From: an uncultured PS1 clade bacterium
GTDB taxonomy: Bacteria; Pseudomonadota; Alphaproteobacteria; MED-G09
NCBI GenBank assembly: GCA_902626605.1
Contig: CACOFZ010000004.1
Location: 16,446 to 80,445, forward strand
Reading direction: 5' to 3'
Length of the DNA: 64,000 nucleotides
Shown: in pieces, positions 54,966 through 62,876 of the stretch
How the letters are laid out: each line of letters opens with the position of its first letter
Numbering within the stretch: position 1 is the stretch's first letter
Program-made: the position numbers and the translations under genes
Notes under the pieces: generated by a model
What the model saw: only the letters and a program-made list of their open reading frames with translations
The model's database searches: none
What the model was told of the DNA's origin: nothing

Positions 54966-55646
54966 ATGGAAGTAATTTTATTAGAAAGAATTGAGCGTCT
55001 TGGTCAAATGGGTGATGTGGTTGTTGTAAAAGATGGCTTTGCTAGAAACTTCCTATTGCCTAAAAATAAAGCTTTGAGAGCTAATAAAGAAAATTTAGAA
55101 TTTTTTGAAAAAGAAAAAATTAATTTAGAAGCTAAGAATTTAAAATTAAAAACTGAGGCTGAAGCCATATCTGAGAAAATTATAGTTAATAATTATATTA
55201 TAATTCGTCAGGCTAGTGATACTGGCCAACTATATGGATCAGTTAACTCCGGTGATATTAGAGAAAAGCTTCAAGAAGAAGGTTTCTTAATTGAAAAGAA
55301 TCAAGTTGTACTTGATAAACCAATCAAAGAAATAGGCCATCACGATATAAGAGTTAAACTTCATCCAGAAGTAACCTCAAATATTTCAATTTATATATCA
55401 AGAAGTCATGAAGAAGCTGAATCGTTAATTAAAGGCGAAGTTACTAATACAGAGGCTGTAAAAGAAGAAATAGTTAACCTAGAAGAAATTTTTGAAGAAG
55501 GAGCAATACCAGAATCTGTAACTGAAGAAGAAGCTAGTCTTAATGAGAATGTAAATGATGAAGAAACTTCTGAAGAAAAAATTGTTGATTTAGAAACAAA
55601 TGAAAATTTATCTGAAGAAGAAGTTAAAGATAAATCAGAGACTTAA
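54966..55646 (+). CDS. rplI: 50S ribosomal protein L9 with long acidic tail
   Basis: L9 spans the large subunit near the L1 stalk. The first 148 residues carry the normal two-domain L9: MEVILLERIERLGQMGDVVV, the KDGFARNFLLPKNKALRA segment near 23, and TGQLYGSVNSGDI near 94 in the C-terminal rRNA-binding domain. Total length is 226 aa because of a tail of about 75 Glu-rich residues with no similarity to L9 domains. Alphaproteobacterial L9 often has an extended, acidic C-terminus, but this one is long. It precedes dnaB by 77 bases that hold two DnaA boxes. Confidence 0.95.
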   Translation: MEVILLERIERLGQMGDVVVVKDGFARNFLLPKNKALRANKENLEFFEKEKINLEAKNLKLKTEAEAISEKIIVNNYIIIRQASDTGQLYGSVNSGDIREKLQEEGFLIEKNQVVLDKPIKEIGHHDIRVKLHPEVTSNISIYISRSHEEAESLIKGEVTNTEAVKEEIVNLEEIFEEGAIPESVTEEEASLNENVNDEETSEEKIVDLETNENLSEEEVKDKSET

Positions 55647-55659
55647 AGAGTTAACCCCA

Positions 55660-55678
55660 ATATCCACATTTATCCACA
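55660..55678 (+). promoter_or_regulatory. Two tandem DnaA boxes between rplI and dnaB
   Basis: ATATCCACA (55660-55668) and TTATCCACA (55670-55678) are in the same orientation, exactly 10 bases apart start to start. The second is an exact match to the consensus DnaA box; the first differs at one base. An A/T-rich run follows to the dnaB start at 55724. This suggests DnaA control of dnaB; two boxes alone do not show an origin. Confidence 0.65.
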
Positions 55679-55723
55679 AATAATTTTCTTTTTTTATTAT
55701 CTTTATAGTTATAGATTGTTTTT

Positions 55724-57241
55724 ATGGAACAATCATCTCCCATACCTTTAAATCAAGATCAAAAAAATCTTAATAATATTGAGTTACCCCATAATTTAGA
55801 GGCTGAGCAACAATTATTAGGTGCTTTAATAAAAAACAATGAATTAATTGATAGAGTTTCCCAAAATGGTCTTAAAGGTATTCATTTTTTTGAGCCATTT
55901 CATGAAGAAATTTATGAAAAAATTACACAAATGAATAATAATGGTAAATCTGTAACCATATTATTTTTAAAAACCCTATTTGAGTCTAATGAAAATTTTG
56001 ATTCTGATAGTTACTTTATAAATCTTGTTGCAAATGCTGCTCATAGTCTGGTTATAAAAGAAGTAGCGGATGAAATTTATGAACTTTCACTTAGACGACA
56101 ATTAATTGATACAGCTGAGTTTTTGGAATATTCATCATATGCATTAAGTGAAGATAAAAGTGTTTCAGAAATAATAGAAAATACTGAAATAAAATTATAT
56201 GAAATAGATCAAAAAGGTGAAACAGGAAAAAGTTTCTTCACTTTTGAAGATTCAATTGCTGAGTCTCTTTTAGCAGCTGAAGCTGCATATTCTTCTGATG
56301 ATGGTTTAGCTGGTTTGGCAACCGGCTTTGTAGATCTTGATAAAGCACTTGGTGGATTGCAAAATTCAGATTTAATAATTTTAGCAGGTAGGCCATCAAT
56401 GGGGAAAACAGCTTTAGCATCAAATATAGCATTTAATGTTGCCAAATCCTTTGGTGACCAAATGAATGAAAATAACTTAAATCAGTTGAATGATGAGGAA
56501 TATAAACCTGGTGCAGTTGCCTTCTTTTCCTTAGAAATGTCCGCTGAACAACTTAGTACAAGAATAATATCTGATCAATCTGGAGTATCTTCTAGTAACG
56601 TTAGAAAAGGAAAAATTGATGAGAGAGAAATTAGTAATTATATTAATGTTGCAAATGAACTAAAAAATATACCTCTATATATTGATGAAACTGGAGCTAT
56701 TCCCATAGGAATTTTATCATCAAGAGCTCGACGCTTATCAAGAACTTTAAAGCAAAAAAATCAAGAATTATCACTCATTGTTGTTGACTATCTTCAATTA
56801 GCCACAACAGGTTCTGATAAGTACAGAGGTAATGTAGTTCAAGAAATATCTCAGATTACTCAAGGATTAAAAGCTCTAGCAAAAGAATTAAATGTTCCTG
56901 TAATTGCTTTATCCCAATTATCAAGAAATGTTGAAAATCGCGATAATAAAAAACCACAACTAGCTGATTTAAGAGACTCTGGAGCTATCGAGCAAGATGC
57001 AGATATAGTTATGTTTGTTTATAGAGAAGAATACTATCTGAGAAGAGAGGAGCCAGACGCAGGTACTGAACAGCATATTGATTGGCAAAATAAAATGGAA
57101 GCTGCACATGGTAAAGCATCTGTTTTAATTGAGAAACATAGACATGGAGCTGTTAAAACTGTTGATATGCAATTTACTGAGGAATTTACAAGATTTTCTG
57201 ATCTTGCGAGAGATCAGTACCTACCTGAAAGAATGGATTAA
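55724..57241 (+). CDS. dnaB: Replicative DNA helicase DnaB
   Basis: The hexameric helicase that unwinds DNA at the replication fork. 505 aa. The N-terminal DnaB domain (LPHNLEAEQQLLGALIKN near residue 20) is followed by the RecA-like core: Walker A GRPSMGKTALA near 225, Walker B LSLIVVDYLQLATTG near 345, and LRDSGAIEQDADIVMF near 420. A polar insert between Walker A and FFSLEMS (about residues 245-263, Asn/Glu-rich) is of the kind seen in other alphaproteobacterial DnaB proteins. Begins with ATG at 55724 without a strong ribosome binding site. mlaE follows five bases after the stop. Confidence 0.97.
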   Translation: MEQSSPIPLNQDQKNLNNIELPHNLEAEQQLLGALIKNNELIDRVSQNGLKGIHFFEPFHEEIYEKITQMNNNGKSVTILFLKTLFESNENFDSDSYFINLVANAAHSLVIKEVADEIYELSLRRQLIDTAEFLEYSSYALSEDKSVSEIIENTEIKLYEIDQKGETGKSFFTFEDSIAESLLAAEAAYSSDDGLAGLATGFVDLDKALGGLQNSDLIILAGRPSMGKTALASNIAFNVAKSFGDQMNENNLNQLNDEEYKPGAVAFFSLEMSAEQLSTRIISDQSGVSSSNVRKGKIDEREISNYINVANELKNIPLYIDETGAIPIGILSSRARRLSRTLKQKNQELSLIVVDYLQLATTGSDKYRGNVVQEISQITQGLKALAKELNVPVIALSQLSRNVENRDNKKPQLADLRDSGAIEQDADIVMFVYREEYYLRREEPDAGTEQHIDWQNKMEAAHGKASVLIEKHRHGAVKTVDMQFTEEFTRFSDLARDQYLPERMD

Positions 57242-57246
57242 AATTT

Positions 57247-58017
57247 ATGAAAATTTTTATCAATGTAGGCTCTTCTGTAATTAATTTCCTAGAAGAAACT
57301 GGCAGATTTTTTATTTTTACCCTTAAAACCTTAAAATCATCAATTTCAAAATGGTATCTTAAAAATATCTTCCAACAAATGATATCAATAGGTTACTTGT
57401 CACTTCCTGTTGTTGCTTTAACATCATTTTTCACAGGTGGAGCTTTAGCAATACAAATTTATTATGGAGGAAATCAATTTAATTCTGAAGTAATTGTCTC
57501 TTCAATTGTAGCACTTGGAATTACTCGTGAACTTGGTCCAGTTCTTGGTGGTATAGTCGTTGCCGGAAGGGTTTCAGCAGCTATTGCAGCTGAAATTGGT
57601 ACAATGAAAGTAACAGAACAAATCGATGCCTTAAGAACATTGTCAACAAATCCATTTGAATATTTGGTTTTTCCTAGAGTGATAGCAGGAGTAATAGTTT
57701 TACCAATTCTAGTTGGCTTTGCAGATGTAATAGGGATAATGGGGGGATGGTTTGTAGGGATTCAAAGTTTAGATTTTAATGGTTCTGTATATCTTCAAAA
57801 TACCGAAATCTTTCTGGAATCAAATGATATTATTTCGGGTCTTATTAAGGCATCTGTTTTTGGTTTTATTATTACAATGATGGGTTGTTATCACGGATTT
57901 TTCTCTAAAGGTGGAGCCCAAGGGGTTGGAAGATCTACAATGAATGCAGTTGTTAGCTCATCAATACTTATTTTGGGATCAAATTATGTAATGACAAATT
58001 TATTATTTGCTTCATAG
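57247..58017 (+). CDS. mlaE: MlaE, permease of the Mla lipid transport ABC system
   Basis: Inner-membrane permease of the MlaFEDB complex, moving phospholipid between outer and inner membrane. 256 aa, with about five to six transmembrane segments. Family features are ALTSFFTGGALAIQ near residue 58, LGITRELGPVLGGIVVAGRV near 93, MKVTEQIDALRTL near 120 and the C-terminal GCYHGFFSKGGAQGVGRST near 216. Overlaps the longest mlaF frame, but the mlaF start used here is 58028. mlaD is located at 33287-33736, far from this pair. Confidence 0.94.
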   Translation: MKIFINVGSSVINFLEETGRFFIFTLKTLKSSISKWYLKNIFQQMISIGYLSLPVVALTSFFTGGALAIQIYYGGNQFNSEVIVSSIVALGITRELGPVLGGIVVAGRVSAAIAAEIGTMKVTEQIDALRTLSTNPFEYLVFPRVIAGVIVLPILVGFADVIGIMGGWFVGIQSLDFNGSVYLQNTEIFLESNDIISGLIKASVFGFIITMMGCYHGFFSKGGAQGVGRSTMNAVVSSSILILGSNYVMTNLLFAS

Positions 58018-58027
58018 AGAGATAATT

Positions 58028-58780
58028 ATGATTGAAATTAACAATTTAAATAAAAAATTTTATAAAAATGAAGTTTTAAAAAATTTAAACCTCAAAATTG
58101 AAAAAGGTGAATCTGCAGTTGTAATTGGAAGATCAGGAACAGGAAAATCTGTTTTATTAAAATGTTTATTGGGTTTACTTAGGCCTGATAGTGGAGTTAT
58201 TAAAATTGAAAATAAAAATATTTTAGGAAAAAATCTTCAATACATTGGAAATAAATCAGTAAAAATTGGAATGCTATTTCAGGGTGGTGCACTTTTTGAT
58301 AGTTTAAATATATGGAGAAATATAAGTTTTATATCGTTACAAAATAAAGTAAGCGAAAAAGAGTGTAAAAAAAAAGCAATTGAGACGCTTGAGAAAGTTG
58401 GTTTAAATTCAGATGTGGCTGATTTATATCCTTCAGAATTATCTGGAGGAATGCAAAAAAGAGTTTCGCTTGGTAGAGCAATTTTTTCAGAGCCAGATAT
58501 AATTTTTTTTGATGAACCAACCACTGGTTTAGATCCAATAACTGCAGATGTGATAAATAAACTTATACTTGAAAAAGTAAATGATATAGGAGCAACAGCA
58601 TTGACTATTACCCATGATATGGCTAGTGCAAGAACCATTGCTTCAAAGGTATATATGCTTCATGAGGGTAATATAATATGGGGTGATAATATCGAGGAGA
58701 TGGAAAAAACTAAAAATAAGTATATCTTGCAATTTGTTAACGGCCAGTCTGATGGTCCTATTAAAATTCAAAATAATTAG
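58028..58780 (+). CDS. mlaF: MlaF, ATPase of the Mla lipid transport ABC system
   Basis: ABC ATPase that powers MlaE. The ATG at 58028 (GAGA upstream) gives 250 aa and the usual start MIEINNLNKKF; the frame is open 21 bases further upstream into mlaE, but that is not needed. Walker A is GRSGTGKSVLLKCL near residue 35, the Q-loop is GMLFQGGALFDSL near 82, the signature LSGGMQKRVSLGRA near 140 and Walker B FFDEPTTGLDPIT near 162. Forms an operon with mlaE. Confidence 0.95.
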   Translation: MIEINNLNKKFYKNEVLKNLNLKIEKGESAVVIGRSGTGKSVLLKCLLGLLRPDSGVIKIENKNILGKNLQYIGNKSVKIGMLFQGGALFDSLNIWRNISFISLQNKVSEKECKKKAIETLEKVGLNSDVADLYPSELSGGMQKRVSLGRAIFSEPDIIFFDEPTTGLDPITADVINKLILEKVNDIGATALTITHDMASARTIASKVYMLHEGNIIWGDNIEEMEKTKNKYILQFVNGQSDGPIKIQNN

Positions 58781-58840
58781 TTATAGTAATTTTAAAGATA
58801 AACATCTATTTATAAATATCTTTTAACTAAAGAGCTATGT

Positions 58841-59392
58841 ATGGATCCTAACCTACTAGATATAATAATAATTTTGACCATGTTAGTTTCAGGGTTTTTG
58901 GCACTTTCTCAGGGTTTTATTAGAGAAATTCTATCGTTAATTGGTTGGGTAGTTTCATCTATATCAGTAATTTTATTTATGCCTGAGGCAGGAAAATATT
59001 TAAAACCTTTTTTTGAGTCCCAAGCATTATCTGATTTGATCACAATTTTTATAATTTTTATAACCACCCTTCTTGCTTGGAGATTTTTAAGCTTATTTAT
59101 TGGAAAACTGTTTAAATTTACATCTATAGGTTACATAGATAGAACTTTGGGATTTTTATTTGGAATTTTCAGAATTTACATTTTAGCGAGTATAATTTTT
59201 GGAATTTTTGTTCAAAAGATTGAACAAGAAAAAAGACCCTTATATATACAATCCTCTTATTTAACAAAGATAATTGAGAGCTCAAATAAATTTTTATTCA
59301 ATAATTTTCCAGAATTAGAAAACTTTAATTATCAAGCTTACGATAATCAAAATATTCTCTCTGAAGAAGAAAAGGATAAAGACATTGATTAA
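58841..59392 (+). CDS. cvpA: CvpA family membrane protein
   Basis: A 183-aa inner-membrane protein with four predicted transmembrane helices (about residues 5-22, 28-46, 63-83, 100-120). The start MDPNLLDIIIILTMLVSGF and GWVVSSISVILF are typical of CvpA, which is often found beside purF. CvpA is needed for colicin V production in E. coli and for envelope stress resistance; its molecular activity is unknown. The purF start overlaps its stop by eight bases. Confidence 0.9.
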   Translation: MDPNLLDIIIILTMLVSGFLALSQGFIREILSLIGWVVSSISVILFMPEAGKYLKPFFESQALSDLITIFIIFITTLLAWRFLSLFIGKLFKFTSIGYIDRTLGFLFGIFRIYILASIIFGIFVQKIEQEKRPLYIQSSYLTKIIESSNKFLFNNFPELENFNYQAYDNQNILSEEEKDKDID

Positions 59393-60854
59393 CTTATATG
59401 AAAATCATGAAGATGATAAACTACATGAAGAGTGCGGGGTTTTCGGTGTTTACAATCACCCAGATGCTGCTGCTTTAACTGCATTAGGGCTTCATGCCTT
59501 ACAGCATAGGGGACAAGAAGCGGCTGGAATAGTAACCTTTGATGGTGATAAATTTCTATCAGAAAAACATTTGGGTCTTGTTAGTGATCATTTCTCAAAA
59601 CCTTCTGTAATTAACAGGCTACAAGGTAGAAATAGCGTTGGTCATAATAGATATTCTACAACTGGTGGAACTGTAAATAGAAATATTCAGCCACTTTTTG
59701 CTGACCTTTGGGGGGGAGGCTTTGCAATTGCACATAATGGCAATATTACAAATGCTTTATCACTAAGATATGATTTAGTAAAAAATGGATCAATTTTTCA
59801 ATCCACTTCTGATACCGAAACAATTCTTCAACTTGTAGCTCGCTCTAGTGCAGATAGAACAATAAAAAGATTTGTTGATGCATTACTTCAAATTGAAGGA
59901 GCTTATGCTCTAGTAATACTTACTAATAAAAAATTGATTGGCGCAAGAGATCCTTATGGAATAAGACCTCTTGTTTTAGGTAATCTCGATGGTTCATATA
60001 TTTTATGCTCTGAAACATGTGCTTTAGATATAATTGGCGCTGATTTTGTAAGAGAAATTGAACCAGGTGAGGTTATTATTATTACAGAAGATGGGATTGA
60101 GAGTATAAATCCTTTTTCAAAAACTGAAAAAAGACTTGATTTATTTGAATATATTTATTTCTCAAGACCTGATTCTGTTCTGGATGGTAAATCGGTATAT
60201 GATTGTCGGAAATCTTTTGGTAACGTTTTAGCAAAAGAATTTCCAGTAGATGCTGATATTGTTGTTCCTGTTCCTGACTCTGGAGTTCCAGCGGCCTTAG
60301 GTTATTCTGAACAATCAAAGATACCTTTTGAATTAGCTATTATTAGAAATCATTATGTTGGAAGAACATTTATTCAACCAAGTCAATCAAATAGGCATTC
60401 ATCAGTAAAATTAAAACATAATCCAAATAAAAGTTCTGTTGATGGAAAAAATATAATTCTTATTGATGATAGCATTGTTAGAGGAACAACCTCTGTAAAA
60501 ATTGTTCAATTAATGAGAGATGCAGGTGCAAAAAAAGTGCATATGCTGATTGCCTCTCCGCCTATTAAGTTTCCTGATTTTTATGGAATAGATACCCCAG
60601 AAACTGAACAACTCTTAGCTGCTAATCACTCAGTAGATGATATGTGCTCTTTTATAGGCGCAGATACCCTTGGTTTCCTATCACTTGATGGATTATATAA
60701 AGCAATGGGCTGTAAAAAAGGAAGAAATAATAATAATCCACAATTTACAGATCATTGTTTTACAGGTGATTACCCAACTGATTTAAAAGATTATAAAGAT
60801 GAAAAAATTCAAGAGCAATTATCTCTTTTATCTGACAGCGATATAGATATTTAA
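59385..60854 (+). CDS. purF: Amidophosphoribosyltransferase
   Basis: First committed step of purine synthesis, making phosphoribosylamine from PRPP and glutamine. 489 aa. A TTG start at 59385 is proposed because no in-frame ATG precedes the conserved region; it gives a short propeptide before the nucleophile Cys in EECGVFGVYNHPDAAAL (near 17), which would be processed to the N-terminus. The glutaminase domain continues (HALQHRGQEAAGIV near 40; NRYSTTGG near 85), and the PRPP loop is LIDDSIVRGTTSVKIV near 360. Linked to cvpA, as in many proteobacteria, and abuts the downstream SDR gene. Confidence 0.95.
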   Translation: MINLYENHEDDKLHEECGVFGVYNHPDAAALTALGLHALQHRGQEAAGIVTFDGDKFLSEKHLGLVSDHFSKPSVINRLQGRNSVGHNRYSTTGGTVNRNIQPLFADLWGGGFAIAHNGNITNALSLRYDLVKNGSIFQSTSDTETILQLVARSSADRTIKRFVDALLQIEGAYALVILTNKKLIGARDPYGIRPLVLGNLDGSYILCSETCALDIIGADFVREIEPGEVIIITEDGIESINPFSKTEKRLDLFEYIYFSRPDSVLDGKSVYDCRKSFGNVLAKEFPVDADIVVPVPDSGVPAALGYSEQSKIPFELAIIRNHYVGRTFIQPSQSNRHSSVKLKHNPNKSSVDGKNIILIDDSIVRGTTSVKIVQLMRDAGAKKVHMLIASPPIKFPDFYGIDTPETEQLLAANHSVDDMCSFIGADTLGFLSLDGLYKAMGCKKGRNNNNPQFTDHCFTGDYPTDLKDYKDEKIQEQLSLLSDSDIDI

Positions 60855-61529
60855 ATGTCAAAAATTTTTCAAAATAAAATTGCTCTTGTAACAGGGGCAT
60901 CAAGAGGACTAGGAAGAGCTGTAGCTAAAAATTTAGCGAAAAATGGAGCTGAGCTAATTATAGTTTCTAGAACAATAAGTGCGTTAGAGAGCCTAGATGA
61001 TGAAATAAATAAATTAGATTCCAATTCAACAATTGTTCCATTAGATCTTGAAGATAATGAATCAATTGATTTGTTAGGTAATGAAATTAATAATAAATGG
61101 GGGAAATTAGATATTTTAGTCAGTTGTGCCGGTATAGTTGGAGATATCACCCCAATTTCTCACTTAGATCCCAAGATATGGAATAAAGTTATTAACTTAA
61201 ATTTAAATGTAAATTATCGAATAATAAGATCATTTGAACCTTTATTAAAAATTCCAGAAAGTTCTGATGTAATTTTTGTATCTGACTCAAAAAATCAAAA
61301 ACTTGATCCTTATTGGGGGGCTTATAATATATCCAAATTAGGTCTTGAAGCTTTAGTTAAAACCTGGGAAAAAGAAATAAATCTTACTAATATTAAAGCT
61401 CATATTTTCTATCCGCTGGATATGGATACTCATTTAAGGTCAAGTTTTATGCCTGGTGAAAAAAATGAAAATTTAAAAAATCCTGATGAAATGGCTAGTT
61501 TGCTTACTAACTTAATTAGAAAGAATTAG
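60855..61529 (+). CDS. Short-chain dehydrogenase/reductase of unknown substrate
   Basis: A 224-aa NAD(P)-binding SDR. The Rossmann motif VTGASRGLGRAVA is near residue 14, SCAGIVGD near 93 stands for the usual NNAG, and the catalytic Tyr and Lys are in YWGAYNISKLG near 155-160. The C-terminal part is short. Linked tightly to purF (starts on the base after its stop), so likely in the purF transcript, though no metabolic link is evident. Confidence 0.9.
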   Translation: MSKIFQNKIALVTGASRGLGRAVAKNLAKNGAELIIVSRTISALESLDDEINKLDSNSTIVPLDLEDNESIDLLGNEINNKWGKLDILVSCAGIVGDITPISHLDPKIWNKVINLNLNVNYRIIRSFEPLLKIPESSDVIFVSDSKNQKLDPYWGAYNISKLGLEALVKTWEKEINLTNIKAHIFYPLDMDTHLRSSFMPGEKNENLKNPDEMASLLTNLIRKN

Positions 61530-61533
61530 TTTA

Positions 61534-62868
61534 TTATTTTTTTGAATCATAGGGATTTTCTGAGCCTCTAAAATCCATTTTTATTGGTACACCGTCAAAA
61601 TCGAATTCTTTTCTTATTTCATTAATTAAGTATCTTTTGTAAGAGTCTTTAATGTAACTCGGATAATTTGTAAAAATAATAAAATAAGAGGGTCTTACTT
61701 TTGGTTGTGTGATATATTTTATTTTCACAGGCCTTCCATTTTTATTGGGATGTGGGTGCCTGTTAGATATTTGAATTAAGAACTCATTTAATTCAGATGT
61801 CGTTAGCCTTCTATCGCAGATTTTATCAAGTCTTTCTGAAAGCTGCATTAATTTATCAATACCTTGATTCTTTTGAGCAGAGATATAAGCGATACTTATT
61901 TTGCCGACCTGAGGAAGGAATTCTTCAATTTTTTCTTCGATCTCTTTTTTCTTTTCTTTTTTATTCTTTGCCAAATCCCATTTATTCACTGCAATTACAA
62001 AAGGTTTGCCTTCAGATTCAATAATATTAGCAATATTTGCGTCTTGCTTTTCAAAACCTCTTTCTGAGTCTATCATTAAAATAACTATTTGAGATTCCTC
62101 AGCAGCATTTAACGAACTCATAACTGATAATTTTTCAGCATGATCCAAAACTTTAGATTTTTTTCTAATACCAGCGGTATCCCATATTTGATAATTAATA
62201 GAATTCCAATTAAAAAATAATGGAATTGAATCTCTTGTAAGCCCTGCTTCGGGACCAACAATTTGACGATTCTCACCAATTAACTGATTAATTAAAGTTG
62301 ATTTACCTGAGTTTGGTCTGCCCAATATGGCTATTTTTTTAATATTATTCTCTTCATTTTCAAATTCTGTATTTACTGATGAAATTTCAATTATTTGACT
62401 TTGAAGCTCAGAAATTCCTAAATTATGCTCAGAGGAGATTGATAAAGGATCCCCAAAACCAAGTGAGTAAGAGTCAATTTCACCCTGCTTAACATTACTT
62501 CCTTCACATTTATTTGCAATAAGGATAACTTTTTTTCCGCTTTTTCTTATTATAGATGCTAATGAGTAATCATCTGGTGTAAGACTATTTCTTGCGTCAA
62601 TTACAAACAAAATAATATCGGATTTATTAATTGCATTGATCGATGAGTCTTTTGTAATCTTTGAGATATTATTTTTGGATAATTCTTCAATTCCAGCAGT
62701 ATCAATTAATTCATAAGAATTATTTTTAATATTTAATTTTTCAGTTCTATAATCTCTTGTTATTCCTGGCTCATTAGCAACTAAAGCCAATCTTTTACCT
62801 ATAAGTCTATTAAAAAGCGTCGATTTACCAACATTTGGTCTTCCTATTATGGCTAATGTTTCTGACAT
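61534..62868 (-). CDS. der: Ribosome-associated GTPase Der (EngA)
   Basis: A double-GTPase needed for 50S ribosome assembly. 444 aa. The first P-loop is GRPNVGKSTLFN near residue 8, with its NKCEG G4 motif near 118; the second P-loop is GRPNSGKSTLINQL near 184 and its NKWDL G4 motif near 297. The C-terminal KH-like domain (about 355-440) is present. Follows bamB on the same strand, an association seen across proteobacteria. Convergent with the SDR gene. Confidence 0.97.
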   Translation of the reverse strand: MSETLAIIGRPNVGKSTLFNRLIGKRLALVANEPGITRDYRTEKLNIKNNSYELIDTAGIEELSKNNISKITKDSSINAINKSDIILFVIDARNSLTPDDYSLASIIRKSGKKVILIANKCEGSNVKQGEIDSYSLGFGDPLSISSEHNLGISELQSQIIEISSVNTEFENEENNIKKIAILGRPNSGKSTLINQLIGENRQIVGPEAGLTRDSIPLFFNWNSINYQIWDTAGIRKKSKVLDHAEKLSVMSSLNAAEESQIVILMIDSERGFEKQDANIANIIESEGKPFVIAVNKWDLAKNKKEKKKEIEEKIEEFLPQVGKISIAYISAQKNQGIDKLMQLSERLDKICDRRLTTSELNEFLIQISNRHPHPNKNGRPVKIKYITQPKVRPSYFIIFTNYPSYIKDSYKRYLINEIRKEFDFDGVPIKMDFRGSENPYDSKK

Positions 62869-62876
62869 ATCAGACT

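Noticed and set aside
55660-55723. Chromosomal replication origin next to dnaB
   Set aside because: Only two DnaA boxes in 77 bases were seen, with no cluster nearby, and the genes flanking are not those usually next to alphaproteobacterial origins.
58279-58638. 119-codon open frame on the minus strand inside mlaF
   Set aside because: Antisense shadow of an ABC ATPase with all motifs intact; no ribosome binding site or family likeness.
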